64,000 nt of DNA from Cyanobacteriota bacterium SRBZ.bins.94.201705 (GTDB lineage: Bacteria; Cyanobacteriota; Cyanobacteriia; Cyanobacteriales; Cyanobacteriaceae): positions 40,866 through 104,865 of the forward strand of contig JAUQQP010000039.1 in assembly GCA_030549855.1 (NCBI GenBank), written 5' to 3'. The notes beneath the pieces were generated by a model. The model saw only the letters and a list, made by a program, of their open reading frames with translations, was not told the DNA's origin and did not search any database. Each line of letters begins with the position of its first letter. Positions within the stretch are counted from its first letter, which is position 1. Made by a program: the position numbers and the translations under genes. Positions 25,932 to 34,989 of the stretch are shown here, one piece after another.

Positions 25932-27878
25932 TCATAAACTGAAAAAACCAGAGGGATTCACAGAAAGCAGATTACGTCTCTGTAGGCCTTCTTTGTGTAA
26001 AATAGCATTAGCCGCCAGTAAACCACTACTTACTGCCCTTTCCATTAAACCACAGGGAAAAGGCATTTTTACCCAGTCACCTGCAAACATCAAATTAACA
26101 ATTTGAGTTTCAGTTTCTGGCCGATTTTTGTAACTGTTAGGGGGGTATCCGGAGAAATTTTTTTGATTTACCAACTGTTGGTGAAGAATTTTAGCCTCCG
26201 CTAACTCTGGTACAATTTCTATTAACTCTTGTTTGAAGGTATTTAGCAAATCCTCTTGGGTAGGAAAGTCTTTTTCCTTGTAACAATAAGCATGTAATTC
26301 CACCACACTGCCACCAGTTTTTTCCGCCCATTCTTTATACTCTCTCTGGATACGATGATAAAGGGTAATACTATCTGTGAGACGATAACCAGAAAGAGAG
26401 GTAAAATTACTATGAGGCCAATAGAAATCCCTATCCAACCAAAAACGGGCAACCGCAAAGGGGTCAGCCAATGCTAAACTCTCTACTTGGGAAAGAGTAT
26501 CTGGATAACTTTGCCTGTCTCCCTCTATTAAACGAAAGAGATGTTTAACCCCCATCACATCAGTAGCAATCACATAATAATCAGCAGTAAGAGTTTCTGG
26601 CATGGCAGGGGTGGTATCAGCAGCCACCAGTTTTAGCCTCCCCCCTTCCCTCTCTACTACCCTATAGACAGCAAGGTTTCTCTTGGCAGGAGGCAGTTGG
26701 ACTTCCCCTTTTTGATTATACACTGCCCCGTGACAGGGACATGCAAAACTTCCATCCCCCCGTCTGCTAACTACACATCCCTGGTGGGTACAGGTGAGAG
26801 ATAATGCTAAATTAGTATTTTTAGCTACAGCAAAAAGCTGGTCGCCAGCGCCATAATAGTCATAATAGTCATCCCTAAGGTAAGGATTTAAATCTACCCA
26901 GAAGGGGATATTGCCACCTCCCTGGCCTCCCCTATAAAATTGTAGGGAGGTGATTCTGCCATTCTCACAGACAATCCTACTAATGTGGGCTTCTGTGATA
27001 ATCTTACCCCCATTGTAAAGGATGGATTGGGCAATAGGCTCCACCAAACTCCTGCCCATATCATCTACAGTACCATTAAAAGCCAAACCCTCGGGATTGC
27101 CAAAGAAATAGAAGTGAAAAAATTGCATTAATTCCCCCGCACTTAACATATCTGGCGCATTTAGGGTAGACTTACCAAAGGGTAAAAAATACAATTCAAA
27201 CAATCCCCGGGGAATATCACTCGCCCACTGACTGACAGAAATATAGTCTAAACTATTGTAGGTGTCTGGTATCTTAAAACTAGTAATAGCATGAAATACA
27301 CGCCAGTGTGCCGGATTAGTTAAGTCTATACCCCAACGGAGGGAATTAGGGGAAGAGATGGCTAAATCTACCACATTCCAGGGAAAACTAGAATGGGAGG
27401 GACGGAATACCTCTGGTCTGTATTTGTTATCCTTGAATAAGAGAGAATAGAAGTTCAGGGATTGGAAATTTTGTTCGATGGCTATTTCCCTGACAATACT
27501 CCAAAGATTATAATACTGGGGGAAGAAACCATGAAAGCCGTGTTCCATAGTAAATTTTTCCTCCCCCACCTGAATCTGCCAACTGGCAATTTTTCCTCCC
27601 AACTGAGGCGATTTTTCCAACAGTGTAACCTCAAACCCCTTCTTACTCAATTCGTAACCGCAAGCTAAACCTGCTAAACCGCCGCCTATTACCACTACCT
27701 TTTTCGGCTGGCTGAGACGGGTTGGCAACTCTAGGGTATCCCACACATGTATAGTGGGTTTTGGTTTTACTACCCGGGAATAACCTAATATCCCCAGAAT
27801 GCTTGCCAAAGCCGAAAATTTTAGTAAACTGCGACGGGATATTTTTTCCATGAGACTATTTACTGACAATAATGGCAA
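25932..27878 (-). CDS. FAD-dependent amine oxidase/desaturase fused to a Rieske domain, Tat-exported
   Basis: A 648-aa flavoprotein. The likely start is the Met at residue 10 (27851), which places SRRSLLKFSALA, a twin-arginine signal, at the N-terminus. The FAD-binding VVVIGGGLAGLACGYEL and GGKIASW follow, typical of phytoene-desaturase/amine-oxidase enzymes. In the middle (about 370-400) is a Rieske [2Fe-2S] site: CTHQGC and CPCH provide the two Cys and two His ligands. The C-terminal FAGDWVKMPFPCGLMERA closes the FAD domain. The architecture suggests electron transfer from flavin to cluster on the periplasmic or lumenal side. The substrate is unknown; an isoprenoid or sterol-like lipid is one inference. 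Confidence 0.85.
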   Translation of the reverse strand: MPLLSVNSLMEKISRRSLLKFSALASILGILGYSRVVKPKPTIHVWDTLELPTRLSQPKKVVVIGGGLAGLACGYELSKKGFEVTLLEKSPQLGGKIASWQIQVGEEKFTMEHGFHGFFPQYYNLWSIVREIAIEQNFQSLNFYSLLFKDNKYRPEVFRPSHSSFPWNVVDLAISSPNSLRWGIDLTNPAHWRVFHAITSFKIPDTYNSLDYISVSQWASDIPRGLFELYFLPFGKSTLNAPDMLSAGELMQFFHFYFFGNPEGLAFNGTVDDMGRSLVEPIAQSILYNGGKIITEAHISRIVCENGRITSLQFYRGGQGGGNIPFWVDLNPYLRDDYYDYYGAGDQLFAVAKNTNLALSLTCTHQGCVVSRRGDGSFACPCHGAVYNQKGEVQLPPAKRNLAVYRVVEREGGRLKLVAADTTPAMPETLTADYYVIATDVMGVKHLFRLIEGDRQSYPDTLSQVESLALADPFAVARFWLDRDFYWPHSNFTSLSGYRLTDSITLYHRIQREYKEWAEKTGGSVVELHAYCYKEKDFPTQEDLLNTFKQELIEIVPELAEAKILHQQLVNQKNFSGYPPNSYKNRPETETQIVNLMFAGDWVKMPFPCGLMERAVSSGLLAANAILHKEGLQRRNLLSVNPSGFFSL

Positions 27879-27908
27879 TTATCTTTCAATCGACTTAATA
27901 TTATTTAA

Positions 27909-27942
27909 CAAAAAACCCCTCCTGTCACCGGATTGAGGGGTT
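27909..27942 (-). terminator. Intrinsic terminator downstream of larE
   Basis: On the minus strand AACCCCTC pairs with GAGGGGTT and is followed by a run of six T residues. It sits after larE and before the Rieske-FAD gene, separating the two minus-strand transcripts. Confidence 0.7.
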
Positions 27943-27953
27943 GGTAGGGATAA

Positions 27954-28034
27954 GGGGGGAGAAGGCTTGTTTTTCAGCCGGGTTTGTCGCCACCGCAGGG
28001 TGAAGGGGTAAAGGGGAGACTTGTTTTTTACCCA
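27954..28034. repeat. Two GGCTTGT-core hairpin repeats
   Basis: Two members of the dispersed hairpin family: one at 27954-27979 with a GAAGGCTTGTTTTTC core, and one at 28006-28033 where GGGTAAA and TTTACCC form a perfect 7-bp stem around GGGGAGACTTGTTT. They lie in the larE downstream region. Confidence 0.6.
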
Positions 28035-28068
28035 AGGGGCCTATACAACCAGACGGCCGGTATAATAG

Positions 28069-28911
28069 TCACAAACCCTTACTACGGGCAATAGGAGGGG
28101 AAAAGGAGGGTAACTGTCGATTGAGTTTACCACTGCGATAACCTTCCAAGTCTAAGGTGACATACTTAAAGCCAAGAGACTGATAGTAGCTGACTAATTC
28201 CTGGAGATTGGTGTTACAAACAAACTTTTGGATGTCTTCCGGCATTAATTCGATTCTGGCAGTGTCACCATCACATCTGACTCGTAAATTTTTGTATCCC
28301 AGTTGGCGAAGATAAATTTCTGCTCTCCCAACACGGTATAATTTCTCTGGGGTGATTTTCTCCCCATAGGGGAAACGGGAAGATAGACAAGGCTGTGAAG
28401 GCTTATCCCACCACGGTAAACCCAAAAGTTTGGAGATTTCCCTCACTTCTATCTTACTAATTCCCACTTCTGCTAAGGGTGAACGCACTCCTCTTTCCCT
28501 AGCAGCCTGAATACCCGGACGATAGTCCCTTAAATCATCTACATTGACACCATCAATTATATAGGGATAACCCCTCTGTTGGGCAATAATTTTTAGCTTG
28601 TCATGCAATTCACTTTTACAAAAATAGCAACGATTGACGGGATTGGCAGTATAATTGGGGTTGTTCATCTCTTCTGTTTCAATCAATTCATGTCTTATTC
28701 CTATCCATTCAGCCTGTTGTTGTGCTTCGTCTAATTCCTCTGGTAGTAGGGAAGGAGATACCCCAGTAATAGCCAATGCCTTGTCACCCAAGACATCATA
28801 GGCTACCTTAGCTACTAGACTACTATCTACTCCCCCTGAATAGGCTATCAATGCCTTTTCCATCTGTTGAAAGATGGCAGTCAAGGCAGTTAGTTTCTGT
28901 TGGATACTCAT
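28069..28911 (-). CDS. larE: ATP-dependent sacrificial sulfur transferase LarE
   Basis: A 280-aa PP-loop enzyme that supplies sulfur for the nickel-pincer nucleotide cofactor of lactate racemase. The PP-loop is AYSGGVDSSLVAKVA. NRCYFCKSELHDKL is the conserved CxxC block, and QPCLSSRFPYGEKI holds the cysteine at the place of the sulfur-donating residue of the Lactobacillus enzyme. larB and larC are not in the window. It follows the RND permease gene on the same strand by 20 bp, so the two may be co-transcribed. Confidence 0.92.
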   Translation of the reverse strand: MSIQQKLTALTAIFQQMEKALIAYSGGVDSSLVAKVAYDVLGDKALAITGVSPSLLPEELDEAQQQAEWIGIRHELIETEEMNNPNYTANPVNRCYFCKSELHDKLKIIAQQRGYPYIIDGVNVDDLRDYRPGIQAARERGVRSPLAEVGISKIEVREISKLLGLPWWDKPSQPCLSSRFPYGEKITPEKLYRVGRAEIYLRQLGYKNLRVRCDGDTARIELMPEDIQKFVCNTNLQELVSYYQSLGFKYVTLDLEGYRSGKLNRQLPSFSPPIARSKGL

Positions 28912-28931
28912 TTTTCTTCTTCTCCACCTAC

Positions 28932-31900
28932 TTAGTGATTGATTGTATCTGATTGTCTGCCTTGGCCCGGAAGTGAAGAAACCGTTTGCGACTGACTTGA
29001 ATCCTCTGACTCAAGACGGTGGTAAATGGTAGGTAGGGTGGCAAAGGAAAAAGGTTGATGGAAAAGCAAATAGAGACAGGGAATTAAAAATAGGGTTAAA
29101 ACAGTAGCCAAAGACAAGCCGGAAAACACAACTATACCCAAAGGTTGAAGAAACTTACTCCCATCCCCTATTCCCATCGCCAAGGGTAACATGCCTAAAA
29201 CCGTAGTTATAGTTGTCATCAAAATTGGACGTAAACGTTGGGAGGCAGCTTGTAAAATGGCAGTATAGCGACTAGCTTGTTTTACCCTGGGGTTTTGTTG
29301 TTGTTGTGCGAAAATCTGATTGGCCAATTCTACCATCACAATAGCATTATTTACCACAATTCCCACTAGTAAAACCGCACCCACAATTACAGTCGCCCCC
29401 ACCGCAGTTTTGGTAACATATAAGCCAATAATCCCCCCAGACAACGCCAAGGGAAGAGTAAACATAATCACCAACGGGTCTATCAGTGAGTTATACTGTA
29501 CTGCCATAACAGTAAACACCAGAAAAGCCGCTAAACCTGCCAAAAGGGGAAGAGTAGACTGCAGTTGTTTGTTACTCTCCGCCGCCAGGGAGGGAAGAAT
29601 ACGGATACCCTCCGGCAAGTCTATACTGTCTAGAATTTGTTTAACCTCAGCAATAGCCTCCCCAAGACTAGCATTTTCTGCTAAACTACCCGCAATAATA
29701 TATACCTGTCTCTGATTTATTCTTTGAATGAGAGAAGGGGATTCCCCCCTGCCAATACTTGCCACCTCCCCCAACCGGATAATTTGATTGTCTCTGGTTA
29801 ACAGGGGGATGTCTAGAAGGGTATTGACATCTTTGATAGAATCCGGGTCAAATTGTACCCTAATATCTACCAGTCTGTCTCCCCTTTGCAGTTGGGAAAC
29901 TACTACCCCAGAGACACTGGTTTGTAGGGCAGTGGTAAAATCACTCAATCGGACGTTAAAATGGGCTAAACGGGTTAAATCCGGCGTAATAACAAGCTCG
30001 TCTTGACGAGGGTCAGTTTCCGGGCGAAAATTAGCTAGTTTAGCCTTCTCGTCCAAAATTTTGGCTATCTTCCTCCCAGTAGCCTCCAGTAACCTCTGAT
30101 CTTTTCCCTGTATGATAACATCTATATCACCTCTTATGGGGGAATTATTTAAAATCAAACCCCTTACACTCCCCGGCAACAGGCGAATGCGAATATTTAC
30201 CAGATTCAACGAATTTATCTTTTTGGATACCCTAGCAATATAAGAATAAACATTACTACCGGGTTTAAGAGTAATAGTAGCAGAAGCCCTTAACACATTC
30301 TCACTGGTAGTATTGGCAAACAAGAAACCGCCGGCAGTGGTAAACACATATTCAGTTTCCGGTTGTTGTAAAAGAATTTCATCTACTAAAGCCATTACTC
30401 GCCTATTAGTTGCAAGAGTAGTGCCAGGGGGAAATTGTGCAATTAAACTCACCTGTCCCGTGTTGATGGGTGGTAAAATCTCTTGAGACAGTTGTGGTGC
30501 TATCTTTAAAGAGACACCCCCAAATAGCAGAAAAATAAACACCACCACCCCCCAGCGAATACGAAGACAAAAACCCAGAATCGAGGTATAAAGACGATTG
30601 AGACGGTGAAAAAGGCGATTAAACCAATAGATAGGGAAAAAATACCTAATATTGCTGGAAAAACCCACTGTTATGAGACGGGCAGTCAACATGGGCACTA
30701 CAGTTAAAGCTACCACCAGGGATACCGTCACGGCGAAACTGATAGTCAATACCAATTGGTTAAACAACAGGGAAATAAAACCGCCTATTAGCAAAAAGGG
30801 TAAAACGGCTACTAGGTTGGTGGTGGTAGAGGCAAGCAAAGCCGATTCCACAGAGGCGGCACTATTAATAGATTGTTGCAATAATCTCCGGCGATGGATG
30901 CCCTTTTCCGGGGGAGGATTGTGGTTTAGTCTCTCCGTTGCTTCTACAATAGTTTCCAACATGACAATGGAATTATCCACCACAATACCCACCCCCAAAG
31001 CTAACCCCCCCAAACTAAAGATATTCAAACTAAAACCAAATAGCCTCATTAAAATTATCGCCCCTAAGGTGGCAAGGGGGATGGATATTACAATAATAAG
31101 GGTTTGTCTTAGAGAACCTAAAAATAATAGTACGGAAAGTGATGCTAGTATAGTACCGACAACCCCGGCAGTGATGACGTTATTAATAGCCTGACGGATA
31201 AAAATAGACTCGTCTAGGGTTGGCAATAGGGTTATGTCTTTGGGGATAACACCAGCAGCAGTCAACTCGCCAATTTTAGCCTTTACAGCATTGATTACCT
31301 CTACCGTGTTAGCCTCCCCTTGTTTTTGGATACTTACTTTGACGGCAGGATTGCCATTGAGAGAGACGAAAACCCGTTGCTGTTGTCTACCATCCACAAT
31401 CCTGGCAAAATCCGACAAGTAAACCCTTCCAGAGGAGTTGGGAATGGCAAAAGACAAGGAGGCTAAGTCTTCTACCCTAGTAAATTTGCCTTTTACCCTA
31501 GTGACAGATTCCATCTCCTCCCCCAAAAAACGCCCACCTGCTATATCCTGATTGGCATCACGGATTTCTGCCAGAATAGTGTTGAGAGGTATACCTAACC
31601 CTTGTAGTCGACGCCAATCCAATAAAACCCTAATCTCCTCATTGACACCCCCAGACACATCCACCGCTGCTACCCCAGGAATAACTGTCAATTCCCTAGC
31701 CAACTCCTCCTCGGCAAAAATCCGTAAAGCCAATATATCCCTTGTCTCACTAGTAACAGCAAATTCGTAAACAGGCAACTGGGAAGGCTCAAATTTAAAC
31801 ACCCTAGGGGTTTCTATATTTGCCGGCAGACGATTGCGGGCACGATTCAAAGCTGCTATAGTATCATTTAGAGCCTGGTCCACATTTCCCCCAACCCTAA

Positions 31901-32225
31901 AAAATAAATCCACACTGACACTGTTTTCCCTCGTCTGGGAGTAAATTAATTCTACCCCCTCTACTGCCGACAGGGTTTCTTCTATGGGGCGAGTAATTTC
32001 CTCTACTGCCACCAAAGGGGAGATTCCCTCTATATTCAGTCTAACCCCAATACGAGGATAGGTGATAGAGGGTAACAAGTCTACCTGCATCTGGGTGACA
32101 AAGAAAATACCCACTACCACCACTGCTAGGGTGAGGATAGCTGTGGCAACGTGACGTCGAATGGCTAAACTACTTATGCCGAAACTATGTGACTGATGAC
32201 TATTAAACTCTTGGGGGAAAGACAT
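28932..32225 (-). CDS. RND superfamily efflux permease (AcrB-like)
   Basis: A 1097-aa inner-membrane proton-driven exporter. It has the RND plan: one helix near residues 28-46, a large periplasmic loop, a six-helix block (about 340-550), a second periplasmic loop and a second six-helix block (about 870-1045). The N-terminal GISSLAIRRHVATAILTL and the helix-4 segment GGLALGVGIVVDNSIVMLE, with its paired aspartate region, are characteristic. Neither the membrane fusion protein nor the outer-membrane channel is adjacent, so it must recruit these elsewhere or be an orphan. The substrate cannot be predicted; the sequence looks more like the hydrophobe exporters than the metal exporters. Confidence 0.9.
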   Translation of the reverse strand: MSFPQEFNSHQSHSFGISSLAIRRHVATAILTLAVVVVGIFFVTQMQVDLLPSITYPRIGVRLNIEGISPLVAVEEITRPIEETLSAVEGVELIYSQTRENSVSVDLFFRVGGNVDQALNDTIAALNRARNRLPANIETPRVFKFEPSQLPVYEFAVTSETRDILALRIFAEEELARELTVIPGVAAVDVSGGVNEEIRVLLDWRRLQGLGIPLNTILAEIRDANQDIAGGRFLGEEMESVTRVKGKFTRVEDLASLSFAIPNSSGRVYLSDFARIVDGRQQQRVFVSLNGNPAVKVSIQKQGEANTVEVINAVKAKIGELTAAGVIPKDITLLPTLDESIFIRQAINNVITAGVVGTILASLSVLLFLGSLRQTLIIVISIPLATLGAIILMRLFGFSLNIFSLGGLALGVGIVVDNSIVMLETIVEATERLNHNPPPEKGIHRRRLLQQSINSAASVESALLASTTTNLVAVLPFLLIGGFISLLFNQLVLTISFAVTVSLVVALTVVPMLTARLITVGFSSNIRYFFPIYWFNRLFHRLNRLYTSILGFCLRIRWGVVVFIFLLFGGVSLKIAPQLSQEILPPINTGQVSLIAQFPPGTTLATNRRVMALVDEILLQQPETEYVFTTAGGFLFANTTSENVLRASATITLKPGSNVYSYIARVSKKINSLNLVNIRIRLLPGSVRGLILNNSPIRGDIDVIIQGKDQRLLEATGRKIAKILDEKAKLANFRPETDPRQDELVITPDLTRLAHFNVRLSDFTTALQTSVSGVVVSQLQRGDRLVDIRVQFDPDSIKDVNTLLDIPLLTRDNQIIRLGEVASIGRGESPSLIQRINQRQVYIIAGSLAENASLGEAIAEVKQILDSIDLPEGIRILPSLAAESNKQLQSTLPLLAGLAAFLVFTVMAVQYNSLIDPLVIMFTLPLALSGGIIGLYVTKTAVGATVIVGAVLLVGIVVNNAIVMVELANQIFAQQQQNPRVKQASRYTAILQAASQRLRPILMTTITTVLGMLPLAMGIGDGSKFLQPLGIVVFSGLSLATVLTLFLIPCLYLLFHQPFSFATLPTIYHRLESEDSSQSQTVSSLPGQGRQSDTINH

Positions 32226-32398
32226 GTATAATTCTTGGCAGTCTACACTGGTCTATTGTAGCTTTCCAAAATTCTCTTGCCCACCCTGGGGCTTCTCCTC
32301 TGTTACAGACTAACTGTAAACTTAATTGAATTAAACTTTTCAGAACCCACTCAATATGCGACAATAGAAGACTCGTATATCTTTCTTGCCACGAATGC

Positions 32399-32441
32399 CA
32401 CGAATACAACCCCTTTTTTGTCATAAATTGTAATATTCGTG
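32399..32441 (+). promoter_or_regulatory. Inverted repeat in the ftrV leader
   Basis: CACGAATACAA (32399-32409) pairs with TTGTAATATTCGTG (32428-32441), with a three-base bulge. Just upstream the motif GCCACGAAT occurs twice in tandem with a 9-bp period. The stem lies 58-100 bp ahead of the ftrV start and could be an operator or leader hairpin. Confidence 0.4.
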
Positions 32442-32498
32442 TAATTCGGGGCTTAGGACTACATTGTGATTATTCTATCAACCAAAACAATCTCAACC

Positions 32499-32726
32499 AT
32501 GAAAGTAGGCGATCGTGTAAGAGTGGTAAAATCGGTAATCGTTTATCACCATCCCCAGCATAAAAATCAACCCTTTGACGTTTTGGGAATGGAGGGAGAA
32601 ATCATTAGGATTGTCAACGAATGGCAAGGAAGACCAGTTAGTGCTAATTTACCCTATTTAGTTCAATTTGACAAAAAATTTAAAGCTCATTTTCGCGCTG
32701 ATGAAATAGCCGTCATTGAGTCGTAA
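32499..32726 (+). CDS. ftrV: Ferredoxin:thioredoxin reductase variable chain
   Basis: A 75-aa SH3-like barrel, the non-catalytic chain of ferredoxin:thioredoxin reductase, which docks thioredoxin and ferredoxin around the catalytic FeS chain in light-driven redox signalling. The Met at 32499 (MKVGDRVRVVKSVIVYHH) gives the family length; an upstream ATG at 32466 would add eleven unrelated residues. GMEGEIIRIVNEWQGRPVSANLPYLVQF is the family core (written here by its ends MEGEI and YLVQF), and FKAHFRADE closes it. The catalytic chain gene is not in the window. Confidence 0.93.
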   Translation: MKVGDRVRVVKSVIVYHHPQHKNQPFDVLGMEGEIIRIVNEWQGRPVSANLPYLVQFDKKFKAHFRADEIAVIES

Positions 32727-32888
32727 AAACAAAAATCCCCTCCCCTATCATACACCGGTCAAGCCATAAACACCATTGACAGGGGTATATATCCCCTTCC
32801 CCTTTTTGTCGCCTCCCAGAGGAAAGTGATTGAAACAATGGGATTTCTGTTATATATGTTATTAGGGAAACAACCATAAAAGAGTTTT

Positions 32889-33647
32889 ATGCTGTCATTA
32901 GAGTCTCCCTATTGTAATGCCACTGAAAGAATCCCCACCAATTCTCGTATCCTGGTAGTAGAGGATGAGGAATTAATCCGAAGTATGATTGTCCTCAATC
33001 TTACCGAAGAAGGATATGAGGTGATTGAGGCGGAATCTGGCAAAGAAGCCTTAAATATTTTGGAAAACCGCGCCCAAAACAACCCTGACGAGAGAATAGA
33101 CTTGATTATCCTAGATTTGATGTTACCAGAAGTCAACGGCCTAGACGTCTGCCGTTTCCTCCGCTACCAGGGTAATCATGTGCCTATTCTCATTTTAAGT
33201 GCTAAAGCCGGTGAGACGGACAGAGTGTTAGGATTAGAAATAGGCGCCGACGACTACATGACAAAACCCTTCAGTATGAAGGAGTTAATTGCCCGTTGTC
33301 GGGCACTTTTGCGCCGGGTAGCCCTCAATTGTAATTATCCCACCTTTCCTACCGTGCGTCAATATAAGGATATTACTCTCTTCCCCGATGAATGTCGTGT
33401 TATAGTAAGGGGTAAAGAAGTCAATCTCTCCCCCAAGGAATTCCGTCTTTTAGAGCTATTTATGACCTATCCTAAAAGAGTATGGGAAAGAGAGCAATTA
33501 ATTCAACAAGTTTGGGGCCCAGATTTTGTAGGCGAAGCGAAAACAGTTGATGTACATATTCGCTGGTTACGGGAAAAACTAGAAGTTGACCCAAGTAACC
33601 CAGAATATATAGTAACAGTAAGGGGCTTTGGTTATCGATTCGGCTAG
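32889..33647 (+). CDS. sphR: Phosphate response regulator SphR (OmpR/PhoB family)
   Basis: A 252-aa two-component regulator. The receiver domain (about 19-140) has the acidic pair in VVEDEE, the phospho-acceptor Asp in LIILDLMLPEVNG, and the Lys in DDYMTKPFSMKEL. A winged-helix DNA-binding domain fills 155-250 and ends VRGFGYRFG. Pairing with the following kinase, and with phoU close by, supports SphR, the cyanobacterial PhoB equivalent that induces the Pho regulon in phosphate starvation. RpaA/RpaB-type paralogues have a similar layout, so the identity is inferred from context. The kinase starts 19 bp later. Confidence 0.85.
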   Translation: MLSLESPYCNATERIPTNSRILVVEDEELIRSMIVLNLTEEGYEVIEAESGKEALNILENRAQNNPDERIDLIILDLMLPEVNGLDVCRFLRYQGNHVPILILSAKAGETDRVLGLEIGADDYMTKPFSMKELIARCRALLRRVALNCNYPTFPTVRQYKDITLFPDECRVIVRGKEVNLSPKEFRLLELFMTYPKRVWEREQLIQQVWGPDFVGEAKTVDVHIRWLREKLEVDPSNPEYIVTVRGFGYRFG

Positions 33648-33666
33648 TATAACCAGTTGAGGGAGG

Positions 33667-34989
33667 ATGATTTATTTTCTACTGGGGTTGGCGATGGGTT
33701 TAATTTTCCACCTCCACCGGTGGCGTCGCCTCGACCAACAGTTGGATGACATCCTCTATAATACTCTTGGTATTTCCCCCCTTACTTCCCTCTCCAAAAT
33801 CCCACAGATTAAAAGGGGTATTAATTCCCTTCAAAATGAACTGAATCATGCTAAACTCCAGATACTAACATACCATGAACTAATAGATAATCTCCCCCTT
33901 GGTTACCTCAGGATAGACGCCAACAATCGTCTAATAGACTGTAATAAACAAGCCCGAATTCTCCTCAACATTAACCGGTGGAATCCTGACTTTTTCCGGC
34001 TTTTCCTTGAATTGGTCCGTTCATATGAATTGGATCAATTAATTCAGCAAACCCGTTTATCCCAGGAAAAACTAACTCTAGAATGGCAATTTTTCCCAGA
34101 ATTAAACTCTGTTTTGGATGGAGGGGAAACCGAAGAAAGCCCAGATGTAAGCCCACTTTTTCTCAAAGCCTACAGTTTCCCTCTTGAGGGAGGCGAGGTG
34201 GCTTTGTTTATTGAAAACCAAACCCAGCTACGGGAATTACTAAAAAGGAAAGAGGAATTCTATTCCGATTTAAGTCACGAATTGAGGACTCCTCTAACCT
34301 CCATGTTACTATTATCTGAAACCCTCCTCAGCCACACAGATGAAAAAGGAAAATTCTGGCTAAAGCAGCTAAATAGGGAGATAAATAGACTGGCGGATTT
34401 AGTAAAAAACTGGCTGGAAATCTATCAGTTGGAGAATAATCCCTATGAGGTTTTGAAGGTCGAAATTGTGGAGTTACAAGAGATAATAAAATCCTCGTGG
34501 CATTCCCTAGAAATCTTAGCCCAAGAAAAGCAAATTACCCTGGATTACCTACCAGAAGAGGACATTTATCTAGAAGGGGATTCCCATCGTTTAACCCAAG
34601 TGTTTATCAACCTGTTTGACAATAGTATAAAACACTGTCAGCCAGGTGGTAAAATTAGGGTAGAGGCGAGAGTAAAAATACATCAAGAGGGAAACAAACA
34701 GGTGGAAATAGACATAATAGATACAGGCAGTGGCTTCAATCCAGAAGACTTACCCCATGTGTTTGAAAGACTGTATAGGGGAGAAAAATCAAGAGGAAGA
34801 AAGGATAGAGGTGGCAGCGGTTTAGGCTTAAGTATAGTAAAGCAAATAATAGTAGCCCATGGGGGTAAAATAACAGCACAAAACCACCCGGAAAAAGGCG
34901 CCTGGATACAAATTATTATGCCCCTAAAACAAGCCAAAAAACAAAATAACTCTAAGAATTGCCAAGACGAAAATGATAAACTTCAGTGA
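33667..34989 (+). CDS. sphS: Phosphate sensor histidine kinase SphS
   Basis: A 440-aa membrane-associated kinase. An N-terminal hydrophobic segment (MIYFLLGLAMGLIF) anchors it; a PAS-like sensor region follows (about 65-190). The phospho-acceptor His is in FYSDLSHELRTPLTS. The ATPase domain has the N box (NLFDNSIKHC), the G1 box (DTGSGF) and the G2 box (GGSGLGLSIV). The short hydrophobic N-terminus and single PAS fit SphS, whose hydrophobic region and PhoU control its activity. The end overlaps a convergent creatininase gene by 38 bp. Confidence 0.85.
   Translation: MIYFLLGLAMGLIFHLHRWRRLDQQLDDILYNTLGISPLTSLSKIPQIKRGINSLQNELNHAKLQILTYHELIDNLPLGYLRIDANNRLIDCNKQARILLNINRWNPDFFRLFLELVRSYELDQLIQQTRLSQEKLTLEWQFFPELNSVLDGGETEESPDVSPLFLKAYSFPLEGGEVALFIENQTQLRELLKRKEEFYSDLSHELRTPLTSMLLLSETLLSHTDEKGKFWLKQLNREINRLADLVKNWLEIYQLENNPYEVLKVEIVELQEIIKSSWHSLEILAQEKQITLDYLPEEDIYLEGDSHRLTQVFINLFDNSIKHCQPGGKIRVEARVKIHQEGNKQVEIDIIDTGSGFNPEDLPHVFERLYRGEKSRGRKDRGGSGLGLSIVKQIIVAHGGKITAQNHPEKGAWIQIIMPLKQAKKQNNSKNCQDENDKLQ

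Noticed and set aside
29320..31770. Several frames on the plus strand opposite the RND permease
   Set aside because: They mirror the permease helices and have no start signals.
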